Below are positions 21,231 to 32,559 of a stretch of 64,000 bases of DNA, piece after piece; position 1 is the stretch's first letter; the number at the start of each line of letters is the position of its first letter. A program made the position numbers and the translations under genes. This DNA is from Lepas anatifera (lineage: Eukaryota; Arthropoda; Thecostraca; Lepadidae). The stretch is from assembly GCA_034440635.1 (NCBI GenBank), contig JAOTON010001478.1:496001-560000 (forward strand), written 5' to 3'. Under the pieces are notes generated by a model. It made no database searches. It had not been told where the DNA came from and was given only the letters and a program-made list of their open reading frames with translations.

Positions 21231-22349
21231 GTGAGTAAAATTGTTGACTTCTCAAAAGTTAGAAGGTTCCTAATTGCTGAGGCGAGGAGCATTTTAAGAA
21301 ACCGAAGTCGGAAATTGTCCTACCTATCTCACCAAGGTCTAAAATGTTAATTTAATAGAATAAAAGATTTCCTATAGATTCGAGCGCAGCCCTTTTGAAT
21401 AAAAATGAATGTAATTCAATTAATAAAATCCCTGCGCCCTGGATGTAGCAAAGACCTCAAATAAACATATGCTATTTTGCCTTAGTATATAAAAAGAATC
21501 CTTGGTTATATACGTATCTATGTAGCAGATATCTCAGATAAACATGTTAGATTTGAGGCCTTTGCAGCATAAAGGATCCAGGATTTTTATCAATCTTATT
21601 ACATTCATTCTGATTTTGTCAAAGGGATGTATGTACACAAATATATACCTTGTCTTCTGGTTTATTCTATTTTCATTTTAGAATTCATGGAGATAGGACA
21701 ATATCCAACTTCAAGTTGTTGAATTTTTAATTTTTATAACATGGCAGGCCCAGGGCTTTTACTGTGGGACATCAGAGCATTAATCAATCTACCATTAACC
21801 AATTACCGATAAGATTTGTGCTGTTTTTGCAGTTTAGATAATAAGGCCTATCAATGTGTATTCACTCTTTAGACTCTACCATGCTCTACAGCTCACTGTG
21901 CCTTAAAATTTGATAGAATTTAGATATTTAGCATACTACATTCACCACATCTTGTTGTTTCATAGGCTCTTTTAATTGGGGCTGACAGAATGAGCTCACT
22001 TAACAATGGCCAACTTCAGCAGAACTATTGGATTACTTGCTTGCATGTATTTCTTACCCCTTATTATCTTCAGTGTACTCACAATGTATCCTTTAACAGG
22101 GAATGTATTAATTAGTATAAATAGAAATCCATTGATTGTGAACTACACTCCCATGCAAGTTTCATGAATAGGTAGCCAAAATATATTATTAGGAAGTTAT
22201 GATACATAATTTGCATTTTATCCACATTAGATTTAGGAGAATCAAGTTTATGGGTTAGCAAAGTGCAAAATCAAAATAGGGTGGGCCAATTGGTTACCCT
22301 GGCACCAAATTTTGTTGTTGGGGTGAAAATGCCTGCATCCTGGATGGTT

Positions 22350-22714
22350 TTTTTTCTTAACTTTAAATTTATTTTAAAAATGTTCAGGCATAGCACACAC
22401 ATCCGAAAACACGTCAAATCAATAGCTTGGGCGACGTAAACGTGTCATCAACTCCCCTCCTAAACACCGGAGAACGTGGTCTTGAGGTAGGAACGTCTCC
22501 AATCCATAAAGGCTTCCATTTTTCAATATGCTTTTGCAAATTGTTTCTTTTTTGGCAATGGCACCTTCAGTATAACAAAAGCTCGATATTTCCTGTCTAA
22601 GATCTAGACTAAGCTCTGGGCTATCTTTATACCCCAATTTTTCTTTAATTATATACTGCTTCGTTAAAAGCAAGATCAGATTTACAATCGGTGGGGCCTT
22701 AGGATTCCCAATAA
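22350..22714 (-). pseudogene. 5'-truncated L1/Tx1-like LINE with target duplication
   Basis: The 15-base direct repeat GCATCCTGGATGGTT occurs at 22335-22349 and 22715-22729. The insert reads leftward. Its 3' tail appears as a T run at 22348-22354, and its coding remnant (22419-22718) contains NLILLLTKQYIIKEKLGY and a later EGAIAKKETICKSIL. These resemble the last ~90 residues of L1/Tx1-type ORF2. The combination of truncation, tail and duplication is the standard signature of target-primed reverse transcription. It lies inside the hAT element, so it is younger than that element. Confidence 0.75.
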
Positions 22715-22939
22715 GCATCCTGGATGGTTAGGAGAGGGGAAGTGAAACTAAGAACGGATGGGGTTTTCACTGTTTGGATGATCACGAAATAGCTCTGTCT
22801 TCTCCCCAAAAATTCGGTTCACACGTGCACTGGAAGGGGGCCTCGGAGGCCCCCACCTTTTTTTTTGGTTGACCGGAGAACCGCTCACCGCCGGGAAATG
22901 GAACTCAGCAACATTTGCGACAAATAAATAAGACGTAGA

Positions 22940-23535
22940 TTGGTGAAATAATTTTGAAAATTAGCCCATAATTTTTTGACTTATAGGCTTTCAAAGACAG
23001 ACTTGCATTTTGAGATCGCCATAATTGTGCGGCCGCACTAGTTAGTCTGCGTTGCATGCCGAATGGTGACGTCATAATGCAATATAATTGGCGTTTATGT
23101 TAAGGTCATCCTACATGAATTTCAAGGTCACAGGTCAAGGTCATGTGACCTTTTCAAGGTCATTGGCCCCAGTCAAATGGCATCGCCCATTATGACGTAT
23201 ATTATGTTATGATGTCATAATAAAGGTAACTGTGTCCAGGTCAGAGGTCATGGGTCAAGGTCAATTACTTGTTTCCTGTCCAACGGAGGCCATATTGGCA
23301 GTTGCATTGTATATTGAGGTAATATGCTACTTTGTGACGTCATAGGTCAATGACCTTGAATGACCTTCAGCCCCAAACTAGGAGGTCACCTAGTACGGGA
23401 CCTTCCTTCCATACCCTAAGGCCGTTTTTAGTGTATGTGACTTGGTTCCGCAAAATCTCGGCGTTTCCCGGTAGGTCTCCAGCACGGCCAATATTTGACC
23501 TTTATGACCTCGTTTGACCTTGAAGATATTGACCT
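22940..23535. repeat. AGGTCA-rich dispersed repeat B, copy 1
   Basis: Shares ordered blocks with 47803-48440. These include TTGACTTATAGGCTTTCAAA, CTTGCATTTTGAGATCGCC, GGTGACGTCATAA, runs of AAGGTCA, and TTTATGACCTCGTTTGACCT at the end. No coding frame. It is a different family from the TTAA element although both are dense in AGGTCA half-sites. Confidence 0.7.
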
Positions 23536-23830
23536 GGCAAGGGTGGCAAGTGGGGCACGTGTCCCCCATCGACCCTCGGCGCCCCCTGAAATGTCATGAC
23601 GCCCCCTGAAATTTCGCTTTACACTAGGTCTGCGAGGCAAACAAATTCCCGCTCCCACCCCTACCCCCCTCAGGATGCGAAAATCGGCGCCCCGCGATAG
23701 GATCTGGCACCCCCTGAGCCGAAAATGGCGCCCCTAGGCCAAAAATGGCGCCTCCTGGGCCAAAAGTGGCGCCCCTCAGCAATGCGCCCCCCGATCGGCG
23801 ATCCTGGATCCGCGCCTGTCCATGATCCCC
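23536..23830. mobile_element. Fragment of a GGCGCC-rich hAT-like element
   Basis: Repeated GGCGCCCC(C)TGA words, a TTTACACTAGGTCTG word at 23628-23642 and a terminus-like CTGGATCCGCGCCTG at the right. The left end is not identifiable. Similar sequence occurs at 33397-34329 and 30716-30993. Confidence 0.45.
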
Positions 23831-24015
23831 ATCCCCGTCCGTATGGGCAAAAACAGCGCTTCGAGTTCAAAGTTCCAAAATTGGTTACCCAAATAAAAGG
23901 GTAGCTTTAGCGGGAAAGGTGGAGGATTTATCGCAAATTCTAGCGGAATCTGGAGGATTTTAATGCCAAATCCGGAGGATTCTGACAGTGGTCATCTGGC
24001 AGCACTGGTTTGGTG

Positions 24016-24917
24016 CAATGTCATGCTTAACGCAAAGGCCTTCCATTTTTTCTTTGACATTTTCTGACACTCTGATCATTCTACATATACCAGCTGCAAA
24101 TAACAATATCAGTTTAAAAAATATTAGCAACTTTGGTCCTTAGAGGGCGGGGCATTAAATCTAGCTTAATCAAAGGGCTTGATAATCAACTTGCCTGTCA
24201 ACCAGAGTGAAGCCCAACGTTAAGATGAGAAATTTAAGACGGTAGTGAAATAAGGCAGGATCTCTTATCAGGGTTAAGGAAATGCTGCTGAGCTTTACTA
24301 CACTATACAGAGAATAATTGTCCCAATTTCCACCACAATCATGCCTCTGAAGCATTTCTGACGGCAACAAAACACTTTGCTGTTAAATGCATTGACCAGC
24401 TTTGTCACAGATGGCGTCAATGCAGCTTCCTCCAGCCGTGGGATTCGGCTGCTGAAGCGGCGCATGTTTTAAGCGTGGGCTGGGTGCCAGGGGGGCAGGT
24501 GTCCCCCTTCCCGTTTTTTCGTTAAAAAGGTATCTGTCAGCCGGATCCCAACAGAACGTTAAAATATTGTTATGGCATGAACGATTCAAGGATACGAGGA
24601 GGCAAAATCGGAAGAGTTTTAAGATCTGGTCAGGATGGTTCTGTCTCAGTGAGGAGTCAAGTTTTCACTGACGACTCCCTCACTCCGCGCTCACCACTTC
24701 TTTTGGTGACGCTCTTTGTTTTGTGTGATATTGGAGCCGAGGCCAGCACAGTCTACAAAAGGAGAGGTAACTTGAGCCCAGCTAGGCAGAGGTGGACGGG
24801 TATTTCCCAGCTTCTCACCAGGCTAGACTGTGTGGAGGCATCGGGAGGCCAGAGGTCAAACTGGAGCCTTTCCAAGGAATTTGCCTCGCCCTTCTTGATG
24901 CAAGTCTGGGATTATAA
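24016..24917. other. Unassigned stretch with one 120-codon frame
   Basis: A plus-strand frame at 24577-24939 is open for 120 codons and includes a hydrophobic run (LLLVTLFVLCDIGAEAS), but its end runs into the next transposon terminus and no homologous domain is apparent. It may be a host exon fragment or chance. Confidence 0.3.
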
Positions 24918-25606
24918 CAGTGGCGGATCTAGCCGGTAGTTCTGGGGGGCAAGCCAAAGTAGATAAGAAAAAAACATCACGCGGTGAGAGTATGCCACTA
25001 TTTAGCTAGGCGGTAGGTTTTGGGGGTAAAAAGTAAAACAATAAAATAGAATAAAACCAGGGGCGTAGCTAGGATTTCGCTCAGGGAGGGGCGGCACCTC
25101 GAAAAGGGCCCCTGCGACAGCGCCAAAAGGGCCCTGATGGGTACAAGGGCCCTGCTTGTTACAGAATAGAGTGCTAAAGAGGGCTTAAGAGGGCCCTGTC
25201 TGGTATAAAATGCCAAGTTTGGCCACAGAGCATAGTGCGGGCGAGCCACGCGAAGCGCGGCTCGTGTCCTCAGGGGGCCCTTCGGGCCCTCAGGGAGGGG
25301 CGGCTGTCCCTGCCGCCCCCCCCTTGGCTACGCCCCTGGATAAAACGTCACGGGTCAAACATCTGGCCACAAGATGAATGTTTTGCTATCCAAGGCCTAA
25401 TGTTTACATGACTTGTTCTGTTTGAAGTTGAGAGTTGAAGTACCAACACCTTGCTTATAAACTAAAAAGGAGTTGGGGCAAAAGGGAGATCGACAGTTTT
25501 TTTCTGGGAGGGGGAAGGTGGGGAAAATGCATAGTTTTTCCCCGAGCTTTTCCGTTTGGGGGAGCGGGCAAATGCTTTTTTTGCCCCACCCCTGGATCCG
25601 CCACTG
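24918..25606. mobile_element. hAT-like element (outer), copy 1
   Basis: CAGTGGCGGATCTAGCC at the left and GGATCCGCCACTG at the right form inverted termini. Candidate 8-base flanks GATTATAA and GGTAATAA match at six of eight bases. The right half (GAAGTTGAGAGTTGAA to CCCGAGCTTTTCCGTTTGGG) is shared with the element at 50923-51415, so both are one family. A second element (25058-25338) has inserted in it. No coding capacity. Confidence 0.75.
25058..25338. mobile_element. hAT-like MITE nested in another element
   Basis: CAGGGGCGTAGCTAGG at the left and GGCTACGCCCCTG at the right, flanked by AATAAAAC (25050-25057) and GATAAAAC (25339-25346), one mismatch in eight. The interior repeats GGGCCCT words. 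Because it interrupts the outer element, it is the later insertion. Confidence 0.8.
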
Positions 25607-25899
25607 GGTAATAATATGGTGACCAAGTATGGACAAATGGCGTCGTGTAGTACATTTTCCAGGAAGGATCCTATCCAGTCGGAATGTTAAGGTTCGTTAA
25701 TCGGAGATGGGGGGTGGCAAGGGGGTTGAGCCTCCCCACTATTACCTCGAACAACCTCCGGCTATGCAGTTAGCATAGGCGCTCTGAAATTTCGGGGAAG
25801 CTTGAGCCCCTAGCCCCTTCCCCTGTATCTTCCACTTAGAATACGTTTCGAGCGAAAGTATGTCGGTCAATGAGGGGTCCAGCGATATTCTAGCACGCG

Positions 25900-26645
25900 A
25901 GTAAATTCAAATATTTTCCCAAAATTTGCAGCTGTAAAGATTAGGTTTAACTATTCGGTTCTGGACGTTGTGTTAAGGTATGCATGCTGACAAATTTTTA
26001 CAAACGGAATTATGTACTTGTTTGTTTGTTTACTCCTGATTGCAAAAACATTCTGTTTGGAAACTTATCAACTTTAAAAGTAGTCAATTACATTATATTG
26101 ATTGCAAAGCAGTTCATCGTATATCGTCGTGCACAGGATGAACAAGTTCACTTAAGTCACTTCATACCTTTTGTTGTAAAGCAGTTTAGCATTGAAGCGG
26201 TTATTGCTAGAAAAGCCAAAAGTATAAATAAGTATGAGGAAAGATGGGCTCCATTCGTCAACCAAAATTCCGAATTCAATCTTTAGGCTGGTATCAATTA
26301 CCTTCGAGGACTGAGTCTGACCGACCGGCGACTCCATCCACATGGCTATGTTTCGGTGTCGCGCAAAGCGTTTCGCGGGAGGGGGAGGGGAAGGGGAGGG
26401 CCAGGACATGTTTCGTGTGTGATACATTTCAAGGTCTATGCTGAGTAGCAGCATGATTGGTTCCCGTGGCGAATTTCAGGCGCTGCATCGTGTTATGTTC
26501 TGTAGTCGCATTCTTCGTCTATTTGACTTTGACCGTGTTGTATAATACATGGTTGTTGGAAAAAAACTGTTTGCTTAGAATCACGTCCACGATTAATAAC
26601 GTTAAAATCCAGCAAATTACTCGAAACACAAGTCTTGCCAGATTG
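25900..26645. repeat. Left flanking repeat of the BEL/Pao remnant
   Basis: Blocks at 25930-26020 (ATTAGGTTTAACTATTCGG, AATTATGTACTTG) and 26565-26640 (TGTTTGCTTAGAATCACGT, ACACAAGTCTTGCCA) recur in the same order at 29270-29460, with about 540 bases inserted here between them. They lie on either side of the BEL/Pao coding remnant and could be decayed LTRs. The right copy directly follows a TTAA MITE end, however, so they may instead be MITE-family sequence. Confidence 0.35.
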
Positions 26646-26927
26646 ACGCTGCGTTCCACCCGTGTCACCTGGCGCTGCTCGCCTCTCGCTGCGCCCGCTG
26701 CGCGCCCCGCGCTGGTCCGCCTGCAAGCCGCCGCGTCTAGGCCCGCTCAGGGGAGCTGGATCGGGCGGCACCGTTCTGGGCTGCCATAGCTCGTTTCTGT
26801 ATGTTTTGTGACTTCATTCGTGTGCTGTTCGTTTTATTCTAAGGGTGAGTGCATGTGTATGCCCGTGTAACATGAATATATGTATGAATACACGAAACAT
26901 TAAAACCCTTATGAGCGAACTCCGACG

Positions 26928-27823
26928 ATGTCGTCGATGGGGAAGAAACAAAACGCCATGTACAGGTCAAAAAGCGTAGAAGAGATGGAGTTCAGAGTAA
27001 AATATGATACTGGAAGACAGAGAATAGAGATTGGTAATGTACATTGTTACGTAATAGAACTCTCTTTGAACCAGCTTAGGGCTCAAATGTGTCAATGTTA
27101 TGAGACTTTTAAAGAGCTAATAAAAGTAGTGGAACCCGAACAAGTAGAGAAAGAGCTAGCTTAGCATAATACTTGGATGGGGGAGTCTGACAAATTGTGT
27201 GGTTAGGCTCGGGATTATGTTAAAGGCCAAACGTAGATAGCAAAGGGGGCAGCAGAAGGAAATAGTAGGTGCCGATCAAAGCTAAAACCTAAGTTCCAGG
27301 GCGACATCCGTTTGTACTTAACTTTCAAGTCGGACTTCCTAACATTCAGATTTTCCAGTGTGAAGGACATTAAATCCGCTGGGTGCATCCTCAAGACATG
27401 TCTTTAGGGTAAGGCCGCAGGGCGTGTAAGCCATCTGGATGATGTTGATAGGATGTGAAAGCGATTAAAAGGAGAATATGCTGATCCTGACAGAATAACA
27501 GATCACGTCCTGAACAAAATCAAACGATTTAAAATTGGTAACGAATGTTCTAATCATAGACAAATTGTAGAGTTTATGGACACAATTGGAAGAGGATATC
27601 TAGATTTGAAGATGATCCATCTGGACAATGAAACGTCAAATACCTTTACCGTTAGTGTCATAGAATCAAAACTAGCGGCGAACATTAATGAGATGTGGGC
27701 TTATCAAGTTACCTCGAGGACCGCTGAATCGAATAAAGGGAGCATGTTTCCACATCTTCTAGAGTTCTTACGAGAGTGCAGGCGAGTGGTCATATGCATT
27801 AACGCCAATGTGCAAAATTCATA
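26928..27823 (+). pseudogene. BEL/Pao gag-like region
   Basis: A 78-codon frame (26928-27164) is followed by broken frames. Their translations (KFQGDIRLYLTFKSDF near 27290, RVSHLDDVD near 27430, RLKGEYADPDRITDHVLN near 27465, FPHLLEFLRECRRVV near 27745) fit the capsid-like DUF1759 region of BEL/Pao polyproteins. Typical features visible are the F.GD...Y..F...F start and the LK..Y.DP helix. The product would assemble retrotransposon particles. Two stops near 27405 and 27455 interrupt it. Confidence 0.65.
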
Positions 27824-28019
27824 GTCAGAACAAAAAACATGAACATCGAGCCATCTTCAGGGCCAGTAACAGCTTAGAAAAAAGGCAGAGGGGCAAAGTG
27901 ATTGGTTTCGGGTAAAGAGAATCTTGAACCAAGCAGCAAATCGATGTGGGATCCACGGCACAGACAACCACCGCTTCTCCCACCTGTAGGCAGAGTACAT
28001 TCACCGAAAGGAACACCTG

Positions 28020-29115
28020 TGTATAGCAGCGGCAGCCAACAAAGTCCCTCTGCGGTTTTGGATTATCGGACTCCATAGGATGGTTAAGCCGATGCTGCGC
28101 CTCATGCAAACGACATGCACAGGAGCTTGGCAGCTAGATGATGGGACAGCTTCCTGTCGAGAGACTGAAACCGGCGCCAGCACCGACCTTCGCAGGGCTG
28201 GATCTATTCGGAGCGTATGAAGTGAGAGGCGAGGTCAAACAAAAGATCCAGAAAAAAGATGTGCGGCGTAATATTCGCACTTCTCCAGACACGAGCAGTG
28301 CGTCTTGATATTTCTGTTCATTACCCACGGATGCTTTCCTGATGGTTCTACGTCGGTTCGCTGCTATCAGAGGCAGCCCAGCAAATCCAAATGCAGACAA
28401 CGGTCCCCAGATAGACTCTGCTGAAAGGGGATTGAAGAAAATCACAACAGACCTCGATTGGGGAAACCTCCGAGTGTTCGGTGCTGAAAATTGAATGGGG
28501 GACATTTCAGCTCAGTGGACGCTCCATGGCAGGATGGGTGCACAGGATCTCTATTGAGGTCAGTGAAAAAGGCAATCACTGGAATCACTGGAACGCAAGT
28601 ACCAACATTTTCCAAACTCCAAACTGTATTTTATAAAACGTCCAACCTGATAAATGAGCGTCCAATCAGGCGGCACCCCAAGATCCTTCCGACGGCACCT
28701 ACTTATTCCCAAACGGTCTACTTCTTGGTCGAGCAACATCATGAGTTCCAGCAGGTCCATGGGTTGGGCATCTTCCACCATCAACCACCGTCACAAGTTC
28801 GTTCAGAGACTGGCGGATGCATCCTAGAAAAAGTCTACCAGGGACTACTTCCATAGCTTCATCCTCTAGCAGAAGTGGCACGTTGATCGCTGAAACCTAC
28901 AGCTCGGAGATGCGGTGCTGGTTACAGACCTCAACGCCGTCCGTGGACATTGGAGATTCGGCCGCATATAACAGAGGTCTTCCATGATGAACAGGGGCGC
29001 ACTCCAAACGTCACACTTTTACTCCAAACACCACGCCAAACCACGCTGAAACGACTAGTGCAAGGATTGGTATTGTTGGTGCTCGTAAAAGAAGCAGGCA
29101 GTTAGATGCCCTGGC
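28020..29115 (+). pseudogene. BEL/Pao integrase and DUF5641 region
   Basis: Reading in shifting frames: a remnant of the integrase zinc-binding region (RFWIIGLHRMVK near 28050), PAPAPTFAGLDLFGAYEVRG near 28170 with the first integrase aspartate, and FLMVLRRFAAIRG then ADNGPQ near 28340-28400 with the second. LLRSVKKAITGITGTQVPTF and then LINERPIRRHP follow at 28555-28680. Finally, GDAVLVTDLNAVRGHWRFGR near 28905 is the DUF5641 signature found after integrase in BEL/Pao elements. The enzyme would insert the DNA copy. At least three frameshifts and several stops break it. Protease, reverse transcriptase and RNase H are absent between this and the gag-like region. Confidence 0.72.
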
Positions 29116-29192
29116 GGTGTGGCGGCGGGCGCGCGAGGGAGTGTTTCTTGCGAATGTTCCGGCCAGCGAGCCAGTGGTCGAGTAATATTTAA

Positions 29193-29465
29193 AGGGAATG
29201 TGGCACCTTGGTCGAATCCAGGAATTTAGTGTAGTTAGGGGTACTTATATATAATATTTCGGTAACACTTTACAGCTACAAAAACTAGGTTTAATTCTTC
29301 GGTTCTTGATGTTGTGTTTTGAGGTATGCGTGTTAAAGCATATTTTAACAAACATAATTATGTACTTGCTTACTGATTACCCTGTTTGCTTAGAATCACG
29401 TACGCAATGAATAAGGCTTAAATCGGATAGATTATTCCAGACACAAGACTTCCCAACTTGACGAA
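29193..29465. mobile_element. TTAA MITE end and right flanking repeat
   Basis: After TTAA at 29189-29192 the sequence AGGGAATGTGGCACCTTGG, then GTCGAATCCAGGAATTTAGT, matches one terminus of the complete MITE at 17824-18274 (read in reverse). From about 29270 it instead matches the repeat left of the BEL/Pao remnant. The far end is not identifiable. Confidence 0.5.
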
Positions 29466-29469
29466 ACAG

Positions 29470-30037
29470 TATGGATATAGGTTAAACCTTTCAACCGCTA
29501 AATCTTCAGAGGTGGCTATCTACAGGTGTTTATTCGGCGTTAGTTGGTGTAGGATCTGTTGGATTTGAGCCTGATTCCCTGTTGGGCTACCACAGCAATG
29601 GCGGATCCAGGCAGGGTGATTTGAGATAGATTGGAAGGACAGTACTAAAATTAAAGAAAATTTAAATTTAAAAAAAAATTAATATTTAAAGAAAATTGGA
29701 GAAGTTGTTCCGATGAATTCCTTTCAAGCTACCACATATCCCTACTATGGATATACTTGGGTATCAGAATGTGCATGCTAAAAGCTGTCCGTGCATATTT
29801 GCGACATGTATAGACCGTTTGTGTGTATGTGCCTCATCAATTTTATGTGAGCGTCGGCATGTCCAACTGGGACTGCAGACAGGAACTCAAAGCATGCTAA
29901 GATTGGGAGAGGAATTGTTATAAATGTCTTGCAGCGGGATTATTTTATTATCAGTGATAACATATACATCCTTCTAGTAATCATATGAGCTTTCTGTGCT
30001 ATCATGTAATCACGAAATCTGTCTATTTAGTCATTGG
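29470..30037. other. Unassigned stretch
   Basis: No gene. CAATGGCGGATCCAGG at about 29597 resembles a hAT-like left terminus but has no partner nearby. Confidence 0.35.
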
Positions 30038-30480
30038 TACACTGAGAAAAAAAATCACTCCCGGTGTAGTATTCCAACGCCTTTTTGGTCATTACGCCTC
30101 ATTAGAGAGGCTTCATACCACAAGAAAAGGAGTGAATTTTGGCGGGAAAACAGAAAAGTGGCTTAAAAAAGAGTGAGCTTACTCTACTAGCGTACTGGTT
30201 CTCTAAAAGCTGGAGCAGTAACAATAAATGGAGTGAATTCACCCGTCTTTTGGAAACAAGAACCACAAGGTATAGTATGGAAAACACTTTTACCGATACA
30301 TATAGTAATTAGACTCTTACGGAAGAAATTGGGCCTCATCAGGGGGTTTACGTTACACCAGAATCCATGCAGCCTGTTAGCCATTTTCCCTTTCAACGTC
30401 AAGTCGGGCGGTTGATGGCAAGAGCGCTGTCTTATTTTTCTGTGTTAAGGTCAGAAGACGTTTGTGGAGTGGTTTTTAAG
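30038..30480. mobile_element. TACACTGAG-terminus element, copy 1
   Basis: Begins with TACACTGAGAAAAAAAATCA, whose complement ends the element at 34655-35010. Both contain repeated GGAGTG(A/T) words and AGTACTGG. Only one terminus is clear in each, so the length is approximate. Confidence 0.4.
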
Positions 30481-30715
30481 TGTAGCTATTCCTGTGAAAT
30501 AGCCATGATCCTCTTGTGTAACTTATTCTGTGAAAATGCGGTGTATGAAGGTGAATGTTGTCCCTGACGAGCAAGGAAGATGTCGGCCCTCTCAAATTGA
30601 ACCGTGAGTACCTCATACAACTAGTGGAACTTTCCGAACATACATTTCTAGTCCGTTTAATTTCATAAGCACCATCGTCCAATATGGCCTCATCTGTCGA
30701 ATACCCATACACGTG

Positions 30716-30993
30716 AAGTGACGGGTCTAGGATTTCGGTAAGAGTGAAGGGCGAGCGAGCCTCAGAGGGCGCACTTTGCCAAACGAAGGATGCACCTTTT
30801 CGCGCCAAAGGAGCTGACTTTTTTCACCCAGGGGCGCCACATGTCGTATCCTAGGGGAGAGGAGATCGGATATTTTTGCCTCGAAGACCTAGTGTAAACC
30901 GTTGTTTTGGGGGCGCCTTTTCGCCCCCAGAATGGCGCCTCTTAGGCGTGAGGAGGCCGCGGCCCCCTTTCCCCTTCCTTGGGTTTGTCACTG
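30716..30993. mobile_element. Short relative of the giant CAGTGACGG element
   Basis: AAGTGACGGGTCTAGGATTT at the left resembles CAGTGACGGATCTAGGATTT at 50834, and CCTTGGGTTTGTCACTG at the right resembles CCTTGGATCCGTCACTG at 59171. Flanks TACACGTG and TACTCGTA match at six of eight. It holds GGCGCC words and a reversed TTTACACTAGGTCT word (30885-30898). It looks like a 278-base member of the same family as the 8.3-kb element. Confidence 0.55.
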
Positions 30994-31001
30994 TACTCGT
31001 A

Positions 31002-32550
31002 AGATCTGGACCGCGACTGCTTTCAGGTTAAACATATTTCCCTGTTAGAGTTCAATTTCATTGTATAATTGACATCCATACCAAAAGCAGGGAAAATAGG
31101 GGGGTCAGCGGTCCGGGCTCCCCTTTTTTCGTCCAAAAAATTCCTATCTCAGCTCAATTGGGATGAAACCGGAAAATTGTATTACTAGACAATGCGGAAG
31201 GCAACGATGAGCTCAAATCCGATAAGTTTTGTATCCAAGCGTGGAAAATATCTTGCCAGCAGCAATATGGAAATGGTCTACCCCTACCCCTTTTTATTTT
31301 TGGCAGAGTCTAAGTGCATTTTGCTAGTGTGGACGAAAATCGCATTGGGATTAGTCTGTGGAAATGCGGAATCAATACCGTGTTGTGTTAAGTTTTTGGA
31401 GAGAAGAAATAATTGAGAGTGCTTCTGAGAGTGAGAGAGCCCTCAAAAAAGTTCTTTTTCGGGCATCAAGGAGTAGCGGCATAGACAGGATTCGACCCGG
31501 GAGGGCGCTGACCATCAAAAGGCCCATGACAGACCGTACGAGTCCAGGCTCAGCCCCGAGACCCTCAATTAAATCCATAAATCGATGTTGGTGTCGTCTC
31601 AGGACCAATGTTCGGGAATAACGATACCTAAAATTTCCTGTTCCCTCTCAATTGGAATGAGATCAGGAAATCTTTGGACGACACGTGGCCACACCTCTCT
31701 GGTCCCTTTTAAAATGTTTATGCTGGGAACGAATAAAAACGCTTCAATATATTCTTGCGAACAGACGAGTTTATCCATTATGTAAACCTGGTTTGGTTTA
31801 GAGCAGTTCCGTAGCCACGTGGGTGCACTCGGCGCCTGGTCACTCTCTGCGAGCTCAGAGCACTTCCCTGGGCATGGGCGCAGAATGTCCCATGTATGTC
31901 CATGCATGTCCCATGTAGCATGGGCGCAGAAACCGTAGTGGTATTGGCAGTGGCTGCCTCTAGCTGTCGAACTGTGGGGGCAGTGCCCCCTCCCCCGATT
32001 CCCAACTTTGAGCTGATTTCAGAACCTTTTCGGTACTCTTCAAATTAAGTGGTAGGTTGAATTTCCTTTCACCCTACCATCGGCGACGGCTCTTGCCCCC
32101 TCCCCGAGCTTAAAAACTGTTCCGGAACCTGTGCCCCGTACCGAAGGCATACAGACTTCCCGAAATCTGAACTTAAAAAAACTTGACTCTCAGCTAGTGC
32201 CTGTCTTTGGTTGCACGTCCTCTGAGGTTTTTGCCTGGTTACGGGCCTGCTTTGGAGGGGGACCATGGCATTGACAGGATGGCTCCCGTGATCCATACCC
32301 GGCACGAAACTTCTCGATATTTCTCAAAAACTTTTGCCCTGGAAAACGAATCTTATGTTCAAACAAACAATAAATAAGCCAGCAAACGGGCAACGGAAAA
32401 TCACTAGTCAAAAATAGTCACATTCAAATTTAAATACAACTCCGAATCAACTGAATATCACGCACATATGTGTTATGTTGAATAAAGCTGGTCCAGCCAC
32501 CGACTTGAATATAAAATATTTATTTTTTTGTCTATTTTTTTCCAGGGGAA
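31002..32550. other. Unassigned stretch
   Basis: Several 75-100 codon frames occur on the minus strand (31372-31608, 31599-31907, 31778-32005) but I recognise no domain and they shift frame relative to one another. They may be remains of an old retroelement. Confidence 0.3.
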
Positions 32551-32559
32551 ATATAGCCC

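Larger units (their letters stand above)
20380..24007 (+). mobile_element. hAT transposon with exact 8-bp target duplication
   Basis: The termini are CAGCGCTGCCAGAT and, at the far end, ATCTGGCAGCACTG, inverted repeats differing at one base. They are bordered by identical GTTTGGTG copies at 20372-20379 and 24008-24015. TCTGGAGGAT words are repeated in the first 110 bases and again in the last 80, as subterminal transposase-binding repeats often are. Inside is a BED-type zinc-finger exon (20895-21230), typical of hAT transposases. Later insertions (a truncated LINE at 22350-22714, the dispersed repeat at 22940-23535 and a G-rich fragment) have filled the middle. I see no catalytic core, so it is probably non-autonomous now. 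Confidence 0.82.
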
